This document shows positions 33,118 through 40,329 of a stretch of 58,490 bases of DNA, piece after piece. Positions within the stretch are counted from its first letter, which is position 1. The number at the start of each line of letters is the position of its first letter. This DNA comes from Verrucomicrobiota bacterium. GTDB lineage: Bacteria > Chlamydiota > Chlamydiia > Chlamydiales > SM23-39. Where the stretch lies: positions 1 through 58,490 of the forward strand of contig JAFEGL010000015.1 in NCBI GenBank assembly GCA_018239895.1, written 5' to 3'. Both the position numbers and the translations under genes were made by a program. The notes beneath the pieces were generated by a model. It worked only from the letters and a program-made list of their open reading frames with translations, was not told the DNA's origin and did no database searches.

Positions 33118-33998
33118 CGTTGATTGGAGCTCACACCTCGGCAGCGGGAGGATCCCAAAATGCTCTCTATGAAGGGCGCGACATTGGGGCAACCGCCATC
33201 CAACTCTTCACCAGCAACCAGAAACAGTGGACGGGGCGAAAGATCTCATCGGAAGAGCTCGGCCTTTGGGAAAAAGCCCTCGATGAGACAGGCATCACCC
33301 ACGTGATGAGCCACGATAGCTACTTGATCAATTTGGGCTCTCCCGTGGCAGAGTCGCTCGAAAAGAGCCGCAAAGCGTTCCGCGAAGAATTGGAGCGGTG
33401 CCACCTACTCAAAATCCCCTATTTGAATTTCCATCCCGGCGCAGCGACGGGGGGCTCCGAAGAGGAGTGCCTTGAGACCATCGCCGAAAGCCTCCTTGAA
33501 ATGGAAGATCTGGTTCACAAAGGGAAAACTCTCTTGGTTCTAGAGATGACCGCAGGGCAAGGGACGAGTGTCGGCTACAAATTCGAGCACATGGGGACCG
33601 TTCTACAGAAAGTCGGCAATAAAATCCCGCTCGGCGTCTGCATCGACACTTGCCACATCTTCGCCGCCGGCTACGATATTAGAACCCAAGAAGGGTGGGA
33701 AAAGACGCTGCAAGATTTCGATCGAGCCATCGGCCTCGAATATCTCGCCGCCTTCCACCTGAACGACTCGCTCAAAGATCTCGGCTCCCGCGTCGACCGT
33801 CACGCGATGCTGGGCGAGGGGAAAATCGGCATCGATTGCTTCCAAGTCCTCATGACCCATCCCAAAACCCGCCACTTGCCCAAGTATCTTGAAACTCCCG
33901 AGGGGCCCGAAGGGTGGAAAAAAGAAATAGCTCTATTAAAACAATTTGCTGAAGGCCACGCCTATGCGCACGAAAATAAAAAGCATACTCCAAGCTAA
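33114..33998 (+). CDS. nfo: Endonuclease IV (AP endonuclease)
   Basis: A 294-residue AP endonuclease with the TIM-barrel metal-ligand motifs of the family: GAHTSAAGG at the N-terminus, [54 protein letters not shown] and LETPEG. These supply the His/Asp/Glu ligands of the three-zinc centre. It cuts DNA at abasic sites and at 3' blocking groups. It overlaps the preceding membrane-protein gene by 4 bp and asnS by 35 bp. In C. trachomatis nfo also lies beside murJ and rpsD. Confidence 0.96.
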   Translation: MTLIGAHTSAAGGSQNALYEGRDIGATAIQLFTSNQKQWTGRKISSEELGLWEKALDETGITHVMSHDSYLINLGSPVAESLEKSRKAFREELERCHLLKIPYLNFHPGAATGGSEEECLETIAESLLEMEDLVHKGKTLLVLEMTAGQGTSVGYKFEHMGTVLQKVGNKIPLGVCIDTCHIFAAGYDIRTQEGWEKTLQDFDRAIGLEYLAAFHLNDSLKDLGSRVDRHAMLGEGKIGIDCFQVLMTHPKTRHLPKYLETPEGPEGWKKEIALLKQFAEGHAYAHENKKHTPS

Positions 33999-35337
33999 AA
34001 ACCCCCAATCTCTCGTCGGCAAACCGACCACTGTCTGCGGATGGGTCCGGACGCTCCGCGACCAAAAGTCATTCGCGTTCATCGAAGTAAATGACGGATC
34101 GACCCTCGCCAATCTCCAAGTCGTCGCCGACGCCAGCCTCCCGAATTACGCCGAGCTTATGCAGCAACTGGCGACTGGCGCATCTCTCTCGGTCACAGGA
34201 CACCTCGTCGAAAGCCCCGGCAAAAACCAGGCGCTCGAACTGAAAGCCGAACAGATCACCGTCTACGGCTCCGCCGATCCGGCCCGCTATCCGCTCCAAA
34301 AAAAGCGCCACTCGTTCGAGTTTCTCCGGACGATCGCCCATCTCCGCCCCCGAACCAATACGCAGGGAGCCGTGACCCGCGTCCGGAGCGCCCTCTCCTA
34401 CGCGACCCACCTCTTTTTCCAACAGCGCGGCTTCCTCTACATCCAAACTCCCCTCATCACCGGTTCCGACTGCGAAGGGGGCGGCGAGATGTTCCGCGTC
34501 ACCACGCTCGAAAAAGGGGGCGACTACTCCAAAGACTTCTTCGGCAAACCAACCTACCTCACCGTATCTGGCCAGCTCGAAGCTGAAATTTACGCCTGCG
34601 CCCTCTCCGACGTCTATACCTTCAGCCCCACCTTCCGAGCCGAAAACTCCAACACCTCGCGCCACCTCGCCGAGTTTTGGATGATCGAGCCCGAGATGGC
34701 ATTTGCCGATCTCAAAGACAACATGGAATGCGCCGAAAGCTACCTCAAGTTCTGCGTCCGCTACGCCCTCGACCACTGCCGCGAAGATCTCGAGTTTTTC
34801 GACAAGTTCATTGAAAATGGCCTCATCCAACGGCTCGAGCACGTCGCCTCGACCCCATTCGTCCACCTCACCTATACCGATGCAGTCGACATCCTCCGCA
34901 AGGCACCCAAAAAATTCGAATTCCCTGTCGATTGGGGCACCGACCTCCAATCGGAACATGAGCGCTACCTCGCCGAAGAGTATTGCAAGAAGCCGGTGAT
35001 CCTCACAGACTACCCGGCCCAAATCAAAGCCTTCTACATGCGGGGCAATCCCGACGGAAAAACCGTTGCGGCCATGGACGTCCTCGTCCCCAAGATCGGC
35101 GAAATCATCGGCGGCTCCCAGCGCGAAGAGCGGCTCGATCGGCTCGAACACAAACTCGCCGAGCACAAGCTCAACCGCGAAGACTACTGGTGGTATCTCG
35201 AGCTGAGGGAATACGGGACTGTGCCCCACGCCGGCTTCGGCCTCGGCCTCGAGCGGCTCGTCCTCTTCGTGACCGGCATGGAGAACATCCGCGACGTGAT
35301 CGCATTCCCCCGCTACCCCGGCCACGCCGACTTCTGA
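33964..35337 (+). CDS. asnS: Asparaginyl-tRNA synthetase
   Basis: A 457-residue class IIb synthetase: an N-terminal OB anticodon domain ([23 protein letters not shown], residues about 23-45), motif 2 ([22 protein letters not shown]) with the Asn-specific start, and motif 3 ([21 protein letters not shown]). The start at 33964 is chosen because AAGG lies about nine bases upstream; a longer frame starts at a TTG codon. It charges tRNA-Asn directly, whereas Chlamydiaceae lack asnS and make Asn-tRNA by amidation. It overlaps nfo by 35 bp. A long antisense reading frame within it is a codon-bias artefact. Confidence 0.95.
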   Translation: MRTKIKSILQAKNPQSLVGKPTTVCGWVRTLRDQKSFAFIEVNDGSTLANLQVVADASLPNYAELMQQLATGASLSVTGHLVESPGKNQALELKAEQITVYGSADPARYPLQKKRHSFEFLRTIAHLRPRTNTQGAVTRVRSALSYATHLFFQQRGFLYIQTPLITGSDCEGGGEMFRVTTLEKGGDYSKDFFGKPTYLTVSGQLEAEIYACALSDVYTFSPTFRAENSNTSRHLAEFWMIEPEMAFADLKDNMECAESYLKFCVRYALDHCREDLEFFDKFIENGLIQRLEHVASTPFVHLTYTDAVDILRKAPKKFEFPVDWGTDLQSEHERYLAEEYCKKPVILTDYPAQIKAFYMRGNPDGKTVAAMDVLVPKIGEIIGGSQREERLDRLEHKLAEHKLNREDYWWYLELREYGTVPHAGFGLGLERLVLFVTGMENIRDVIAFPRYPGHADF

Positions 35338-35347
35338 AAATAAAGAG

Positions 35348-35376
35348 GCCGCTCAGCCGCTATGCGGCAGAGCGGC
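35348..35376 (+). terminator. GC-rich hairpin after asnS
   Basis: GCCGCTC-A-GCCGC pairs with GCGGC-A-GAGCGGC around a TAT loop, 11 bp after the asnS stop. No T-run follows, so termination strength is uncertain. It lies between convergent genes. Confidence 0.55.
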
Positions 35377-35378
35377 AA

Positions 35379-35696
35379 TTATTTGATGGGTGAATTGCTT
35401 ACTATGTCTTTTCTGACTCTCACATCGCGCCACATGTAAGTATTCCGATCGAAATAGACTTTTATGAGCTCCCTAAAAGTTGTTTCAAGTTGGTATCGAT
35501 CGTCTAGTAATTTTGCCTCTTTCAATGTATTGCGAGACGCTTGGGAGACTAGAGGCGTCCTTGGATTCCAGGCGATTTGGATGAGCAGCTTCCGAATTTC
35601 CGGCCCTAGTGAATCGAGGAGCTGCATGTAATGATCGTAATTTTTTTGGGGAATGCATAGATTGTCAGCGTAAATTAAAGTCGTCCGATTTACCAC
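35379..35696 (-). CDS. Hypothetical protein, in frame with the upstream protease
   Basis: A 105-residue protein of unknown function, helical and acidic/basic mixed, with no signal. Its frame is the same as that of the upstream aspartic-protease gene: the protease stop TAG (35700-35702) is followed one codon later by a GTG that would be the start. Either it is a coupled separate gene or a C-terminal extension cut off by a stop codon. The first ATG would be well inside, so GTG is the best start if separate. Confidence 0.5.
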   Translation of the reverse strand: MVNRTTLIYADNLCIPQKNYDHYMQLLDSLGPEIRKLLIQIAWNPRTPLVSQASRNTLKEAKLLDDRYQLETTFRELIKVYFDRNTYMWRDVRVRKDIVSNSPIK

Positions 35697-35699
35697 AAT

Positions 35700-36551
35700 C
35701 TACTCAATGAAGATTTTTTGATTTTCTTGATCTATGTAGATCCTGTGCTTCTTAAAAAAATCTTCTCCCAAAATGCCGTCGATATGGCGGCCGATCTTGT
35801 CGGGCAGATCGAGCAGAATAAACCGCTTGCTCCCGATTTGGACGCCCCCAATTTCGAATTTGCGGCTTTTGAAATGGCTTAGGCCTCCAATCCAACTTTG
35901 GGCCATCGCCTCATCGACGTAAGAGGCGTTGAGGAAAGAGAGATTTGCTCCGGTGTCCAATAAAAAGCGGAAAGGTCCGAGATCGGTGTCGGCGGTGAGA
36001 ATGATTCCACATTCGCTCCTCTCAAAGTCGGCTGAGATCGACTCTTCAAGAGCGGGCATCTTCCCCTCCACTTCGAGAATAAACGAGTCGGGAAATTGGA
36101 AGAGGATGTTGTAGCGGCCCAAAAGGCCGAGGCCAATTCTCCCATCGGCCATAGTCATCGTCTCCTTGGCGACGGCAGAGCTTCTTTTCACAATGGAGCC
36201 CTTCGTGACAAACTCGGGATCCTCTTCTAAAGCGAGAACGTTGTGGATTTCGAGTTCTTGGATCATGAGGGATGGAAGACGATAAAGAGGCGAGTGGCGG
36301 AGAGTCCCCTTCACATCAAGATATTTAGCGTGTCCCGCGCCTCTTTTTCGTTCGATCTTGTCTAATATTTCCTTCCGAAGCATCAGATCGCAGCTCGCCC
36401 CCGAGTCGATGACGAGTTTCAAAGGAATGCCTTGGATCTCCGCTTCGATGATGGGGAGTTGAACTCGGGTCGTGAACTTGACGGGCACTTCGACGAAATG
36501 ATCGGCAGCGTGCAGGTGGAAACAGAGGATAAAAAGGATCAACTTTCTCAT
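35700..36551 (-). CDS. Exported retropepsin-like aspartic protease, two-lobed
   Basis: A 283-residue protein with a signal peptide (residues 1-16) and two aspartic-protease lobes: VIDSGASCDLM and LLDTGANLSFL carry the D-S/T-G-A active-site motifs, one in each half, and the C-terminal half has a HIDGILGEDFF turn. This is the clan AA pattern of a pepsin-like pair in a single chain, but short, as in bacterial retropepsin-like proteases. It probably acts in the periplasm on unknown substrates. It is 18 bp after hemA and in its orientation. Confidence 0.82.
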   Translation of the reverse strand: MRKLILFILCFHLHAADHFVEVPVKFTTRVQLPIIEAEIQGIPLKLVIDSGASCDLMLRKEILDKIERKRGAGHAKYLDVKGTLRHSPLYRLPSLMIQELEIHNVLALEEDPEFVTKGSIVKRSSAVAKETMTMADGRIGLGLLGRYNILFQFPDSFILEVEGKMPALEESISADFERSECGIILTADTDLGPFRFLLDTGANLSFLNASYVDEAMAQSWIGGLSHFKSRKFEIGGVQIGSKRFILLDLPDKIGRHIDGILGEDFFKKHRIYIDQENQKIFIE

Positions 36552-36569
36552 AGAGCTTAAAAGAGTAGC

Positions 36570-37565
36570 TCAACTGTGAGAAAACTGGATAGAAAATTCT
36601 TGCTTCTCCCGATATATTTTTGCCAACCTAAGCACGCTTTCGCGCACATAGGTTTCTGAAAATGTCAGATCGTTATCCGATGCGCGGCGGCTCTCTTGGA
36701 TGAGCTGGTCGATGTTGTAAAGTCGAGATGTGGAGCCAAGAATCGGATCGATGTTGCGCGGCACGCTGAGATCGAAGAGGAGTTTTGGCGTGGAACTCGG
36801 TTTTCGGATGAGGGGCTCCCCCGCTTTGCTAGCGCAAACGACAATGTCGTATGCGTCCCACCGATCGAGCTCTTTCCGACCTACAAGGGCGGAGCCAGGG
36901 TGCGACAGATTCTCTGGATTTTTTGTGCAGATCGTCAAATCGGAAAGGCCTCGATGGAGGAAAAAGGAGGCGAGGGCCCGATTCAGTTCCGAATAACCGA
37001 CGAGGAGGATTTTCTTTTGCAGGAGAGTTCCATAGAACTCTTCTGAAAGCTTCCAGATTGTGCTGTAAAGCGAGGGAGAGCCCCGCTCCAAGGCAATCTG
37101 ACTCCGGACCGATTTTCCGACTTTCAGCGCCTTTTGGAAAGCGTAGTGGAGGCTAGATGGGAGCGATGAAGCCGAGTTCATGTAGGCGACCTTCACCTGC
37201 CGCTGGATCTCAGTTTCGGCCAAGATCGCGCTGTCGAGCCCCGCTGTGACACGGCACAAATGGGTGAAACAGTCGATCCCAAAATAGGAGTAGAGGCGGT
37301 GTTCAAATGGCTCTTTGATATGAGTTCGAAGAGTGGCGAGAAGGTCGCTGTGGGCCGCCGCTAAATCTTCGCCGCTGAAATAGATTTCTGTCCGGTTGCA
37401 CGTTGAAAGGAGGACGATGGGATGGATGAAAAAGAGTCCCCGCTCCCCCGACAGAACTTCTGCGCCGCGAGCAATTGCTTCGCGCAATTCAAGGGAGGCA
37501 GTTTTGAAGTTAATCCCCAAAACCCCAATTCGCAAAACGCAAGGATCACCTAAAAGACGCAGCAC
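36570..37565 (-). CDS. hemA: Glutamyl-tRNA reductase (short chlamydial form)
   Basis: A 331-residue HemA: the catalytic loop LLSTCNRTEIYF with Cys56, the GLDSAILAETEIQRQVKVAY substrate region, and the NADPH domain start KKILLVGYSELNRALA. It makes glutamate-1-semialdehyde for heme. It is much shorter than the usual 420 residues; the C-terminal dimerisation domain is missing or minimal, as is known for chlamydial HemA. The start at 37565 is an ATG; a TTG nearer the family start (about 37535) is possible. Confidence 0.9.
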   Translation of the reverse strand: MLRLLGDPCVLRIGVLGINFKTASLELREAIARGAEVLSGERGLFFIHPIVLLSTCNRTEIYFSGEDLAAAHSDLLATLRTHIKEPFEHRLYSYFGIDCFTHLCRVTAGLDSAILAETEIQRQVKVAYMNSASSLPSSLHYAFQKALKVGKSVRSQIALERGSPSLYSTIWKLSEEFYGTLLQKKILLVGYSELNRALASFFLHRGLSDLTICTKNPENLSHPGSALVGRKELDRWDAYDIVVCASKAGEPLIRKPSSTPKLLFDLSVPRNIDPILGSTSRLYNIDQLIQESRRASDNDLTFSETYVRESVLRLAKIYREKQEFSIQFSHS

Positions 37566-37605
37566 CGATTCAAATTCTCCGACCTTTTTTTGAGATTAGG
37601 TGTTG

Positions 37606-38160
37606 TCAGGAGAAATTTTCAATGATGATGTCGTAATCGAATCCTCGCTGCTGGAGAAAACGGATCAGTTTCGCCCGGTCCCTTTTTCTGTTTTGCAGCT
37701 CCAAAATTTTTTCCCGCTGCCTTTCTCGTGTGATAAGGTCTCTGACTGAACGGGAATCGAGCCCTTTCGATTGGAGCTTCATCTCGATGTAGCGGGGGCC
37801 GTAGCCTTTCCGGAATTCTTTTTCGATTGCATTCTCCAAATACTCTCCATCTTGGATGTATCCAAGCCGTTTGACCTCTTCGATGATGCGAGTGCAAATG
37901 GGGGCGCTGATCCCTAGTTTTTGAAGTTTGCTTTGGAGTTCAGCAGAGGAGTAATTTCGGGCGCTTAAAAATTGGTAGATTTTCTTTCGGGCTAATTTCT
38001 CTTCGCTCTCGGCAACCCAAACCTCCAGGTCTTCAAGTGTGGAAAAAGTTGGGGTTTTGGGGAGCAAAAATCGGATTTCGAGCTCCCGGATGACCTCTCC
38101 ATTTTGGAGGACCTCGTAAATCCCCTTTTCCACGCGGCTTTGCTGCAGCTGATAGTCCAT
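37606..38160 (-). CDS. recX: Regulatory protein RecX-like
   Basis: A 184-residue, mostly helical basic protein with RecX-type repeats: KKIYQFLSARNYSSAELQSKLQKLGIS, then VKRLGYIQDGEYLENAIEKEFRKGYGPRYIEMKLQSKGL, then IRFLQQRGFDYDII. RecX proteins bind RecA filaments and limit recombination. The start at 38160 (MDYQLQQ) is preferred to a TTG four codons upstream. recO and other repair genes occur in the window, but recA does not. Confidence 0.8.
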   Translation of the reverse strand: MDYQLQQSRVEKGIYEVLQNGEVIRELEIRFLLPKTPTFSTLEDLEVWVAESEEKLARKKIYQFLSARNYSSAELQSKLQKLGISAPICTRIIEEVKRLGYIQDGEYLENAIEKEFRKGYGPRYIEMKLQSKGLDSRSVRDLITRERQREKILELQNRKRDRAKLIRFLQQRGFDYDIIIENFS

Positions 38161-38264
38161 AGTTTTAACCAAGTAATTTTTAGAATGTTACGCGAATCAC
38201 ATTTAAATTGAAAAGAGAATCCAAACTTACTTAATATTAAATTAGATCTAATGAGGAAACTGCC

Positions 38265-38531
38265 ATGCCCAACCCCGTCAATCCATCTGGTCCTTCCCAA
38301 CCCTCTTCCCCCGAACAGAAAGGGCCTGCTCACGCTGCCCATGGAGGCATTAAGGCTGAACCATTTACGTTTTTGGGGATGCATTTTGACCAAGAGCAGG
38401 CCCAAAAGTTCTGGACGATCCTTGTTCAGGATATGGGTCGCGTGATCAATAAGCAGACCAAAGAGGGGATCCGAGCCATCCACAACTTCGGAAAAAGCCC
38501 CGGCGATCCTGACTACCAAGATGACGCTTGA
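38265..38531 (+). CDS. Small hypothetical protein with Pro-rich start
   Basis: An 88-residue protein with a Pro/Ser-rich first 30 residues, a helical middle (DQEQAQKFWTILVQDMGRVI) and an acidic end. A GAGG-like RBS lies about eight bases before the ATG. It sits between recX (divergent) and a 46-residue gene in a part of the genome where Chlamydia also carries small conserved hypothetical genes near rluD. No function is known and no export signal is seen. Confidence 0.65.
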   Translation: MPNPVNPSGPSQPSSPEQKGPAHAAHGGIKAEPFTFLGMHFDQEQAQKFWTILVQDMGRVINKQTKEGIRAIHNFGKSPGDPDYQDDA

Positions 38532-38560
38532 TTATCAATGACTTAAGAAAACACCTTCCC

Positions 38561-38589
38561 TTGACAAATTAAAGAAATTCTGGTATACT
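38561..38589 (+). promoter_or_regulatory. Sigma-70/66-type promoter
   Basis: TTGACA (38561-38566), a 17-bp spacer, and TATACT (38584-38589) form a near-consensus promoter, the best one seen in the window. It would drive the 46-residue gene at 38611 and possibly rluD behind it. Confidence 0.85.
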
Positions 38590-38610
38590 AGAACCATAAG
38601 GAAGGTGTTT

Positions 38611-38751
38611 ATGCAAGTTAATCCAAACTTCTCAGCTGCCGAATGGAAAGCCGCGATCAACGGCGTCAACCAACAGATGGAAGACGACAAGAAATTCCAC
38701 GAAAAAGAAGAGCAGCAAAGACAAGAGATTGCTAACGATTCACAGAAGTAG
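38611..38751 (+). CDS. 46-residue hydrophilic protein
   Basis: A small gene supported by a near-consensus promoter 22 bp upstream and a strong RBS (AAGGAAGGTG just before the ATG). The product is charged and helical, with a C-terminal Glu/Gln/Lys-rich stretch (DDKKFHEKEEQQRQEIANDS). It lacks a signal peptide. The strength of its promoter and RBS suggests a highly expressed small protein, but function is unknown. It is followed after 43 bp by rluD, with which it may be transcribed. Confidence 0.7.
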   Translation: MQVNPNFSAAEWKAAINGVNQQMEDDKKFHEKEEQQRQEIANDSQK

Positions 38752-38794
38752 TTGAGAGCAATTTAAATAGTCGTTAAAATGAGGGCTGGTTTTT

Positions 38795-39781
38795 ATGAAT
38801 CAGCCCTTTTCTTTTGATCCAGATTTTATCTCCGTAGCCCCTGAAGAAGAGGGGTTTCGGATCGATAAGCTCCTCGCAGGCCGCTTCCCCCATTGTTCCA
38901 GAACTTATTTCCAGTCTTTGATTGAAAATGGGTCTGTTTTGATCAACGGCCAACCGGTCAAAAAACGGGAAATCCCCAAAATCGGCGACGAGATCGAGGT
39001 CTGCTTCCAGCTGACCCCCGAACTGTCAGTCTCGCCAGAGCCGATGGCATTCGAGATCCTTTTCGAAGATGACCACATCATCGCGATCAACAAACCCCCC
39101 GGCCTCGTCGTCCACCCGGCCCCCGGCCATTGGACCGGCACCTTCGTCAACGGCCTCTTAGCCCATTGCCGCAATCTCCCACAGACTGGAGACCCTCTCC
39201 GGCCTGGCATTGTCCACCGCCTCGACAAAGACACTTCGGGAATCCTCATCGCCGCCAAAACAAGGGAAGCCCACCAAAAACTCATCGAGCTATTTGCTAG
39301 CCGAAAGATCGAAAAGCATTACCTCGCCGTCTGCTGCGGACGCCCTCCCAACGGCCCCATCAATGCTCCGATCGGAAGGCACCCCGTCAAACGGAAAGAG
39401 ATGGCCATCGTCCCCGAAGGAAAAGAGGCGTTGAGCTACATCCAAGTCCTCGCCTTCAACGACAAGGCGAGCCTTGCCCTCATCCGCCCGATGACCGGGC
39501 GGACCCATCAAATCCGGGTCCACCTGAAACACCTGGGCCACCCGATCCTCGGCGACGAGGTCTATGGAAATCCCCGGATGAACCAGTCCTTAGCCCCCGG
39601 AAGACTCCTCCTCCATGCCTACCGGCTCACCTTCGATCACCCCTGCACAGGAGAAAAACTCCAGCTGATGGCTCCCATCCCGACCGATATAAGGAACTGG
39701 ATGAAAGGCCTCTGCGGCCCCTCCCTCTGCGAACCCGCCCTTTCGAGAGCGGAAGACCTCCAGAAAGCTGGTAGTCCTTAA
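38795..39781 (+). CDS. rluD: Ribosomal large subunit pseudouridine synthase RluD-type
   Basis: A 328-residue RluA-family enzyme: an N-terminal S4 domain (about residues 20-75), the catalytic HRLDKDTSG with Asp144, and the later motif GRTHQIRVHLKHLGHPILGD. It isomerises uridines in 23S rRNA, and RluD homologues are found at this place in Chlamydia. The last residues after AEDLQKAG and the stop come from an inserted palindromic element; excision of the element would give AEDLQKAGF and a stop, so the change is minimal. Confidence 0.93.
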   Translation: MNQPFSFDPDFISVAPEEEGFRIDKLLAGRFPHCSRTYFQSLIENGSVLINGQPVKKREIPKIGDEIEVCFQLTPELSVSPEPMAFEILFEDDHIIAINKPPGLVVHPAPGHWTGTFVNGLLAHCRNLPQTGDPLRPGIVHRLDKDTSGILIAAKTREAHQKLIELFASRKIEKHYLAVCCGRPPNGPINAPIGRHPVKRKEMAIVPEGKEALSYIQVLAFNDKASLALIRPMTGRTHQIRVHLKHLGHPILGDEVYGNPRMNQSLAPGRLLLHAYRLTFDHPCTGEKLQLMAPIPTDIRNWMKGLCGPSLCEPALSRAEDLQKAGSP

Positions 39782-39909
39782 TAAGTAGCGCCTTGAGAGA
39801 TGCGAAGCGCGGGAGGGTAAGCTGCAAGGAGCCCCACAGGCGGTTCCCGAAGCAGACGACCCTGCGAGCAGATCTCAGCTCCACTTGTTAAGGACTACCA
39901 GAAAGCTGG
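39760..39909. mobile_element. Palindromic miniature element with 12-bp target duplication
   Basis: The terminal inverted repeats (about 39768-39786 and 39883-39901) flank a core sharing TGCTTCGGGAA, GGGGCTCCTTGCA and CTTACCC with the 12501-12679 element in opposite orientation. The 12-mer CCAGAAAGCTGG occurs on both sides (39760-39771 and 39898-39909), as expected for a target-site duplication. The left copy lies in the rluD C-terminus. No transposase is encoded, so it needs help from elsewhere or is inactive. Confidence 0.85.
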
Positions 39910-39998
39910 CTTTTAAAGAGATCCTATTGTAAAATTAATTAGCAGAGGGTAAAGTTTTCTCGAATTTTCGAATGACCCCTCCTACTTGAGGAACCGAT

Positions 39999-40241
39999 AT
40001 GAAAGAATTTGTTGAATACATCGTAAAGAACCTAGTCGACCATCCCGACCAAGTACGAATTAACGAGATCGGCGGCACACACACCCTGATTATCGAACTC
40101 GCTGTCGAGAAGTCCGACATCGGTAAAATCATCGGCAAAAAAGGGAAGACGATCAATGCGATCCGGACCCTTTTAATGTCGGTAGCTAGCCGCAATGGCA
40201 TCCGCGTCAACCTCGAGATCATCGAGGAAGAGAAGCAGTAA
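39999..40241 (+). CDS. khpA: KH-domain RNA-binding protein KhpA
   Basis: An 80-residue single KH domain with the GxxG loop IGKKGKT (residues about 45-51), matching KhpA/YlqC. KhpA proteins bind RNA, often with KhpB, and affect cell division and small-RNA action in other bacteria. It lies 90 bp after the rluD-associated element, with its own start region, and is followed by a strong terminator, so it seems to be a single gene unit. Confidence 0.92.
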   Translation: MKEFVEYIVKNLVDHPDQVRINEIGGTHTLIIELAVEKSDIGKIIGKKGKTINAIRTLLMSVASRNGIRVNLEIIEEEKQ

Positions 40242-40260
40242 TCTTTACTGCCCATCTACA

Positions 40261-40329
40261 AGACCGCTTGAAAGAAAGGGTTTCTCTGGGGAATGCAGAA
40301 ACCTTATCTCTCAAGCGGTCTTTTTTATT
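40261..40329 (+). terminator. Rho-independent terminator of khpA
   Basis: An 11-bp perfect outer stem (40261-40271 with 40311-40321), with an inner stem (AAGGGTTTCT.. with ..AGAAACCTT), followed by TTTTTTATT. It begins 19 bp after the khpA stop and reaches the end of the convergent DHH gene. Confidence 0.88.

Noticed and set aside
34069..35325. A long (over 400 codons) open frame antisense to asnS
   Set aside because: It mirrors asnS codon phase, is rich in Val/Glu/Gly without any family motif, and the sense frame is a certain synthetase.
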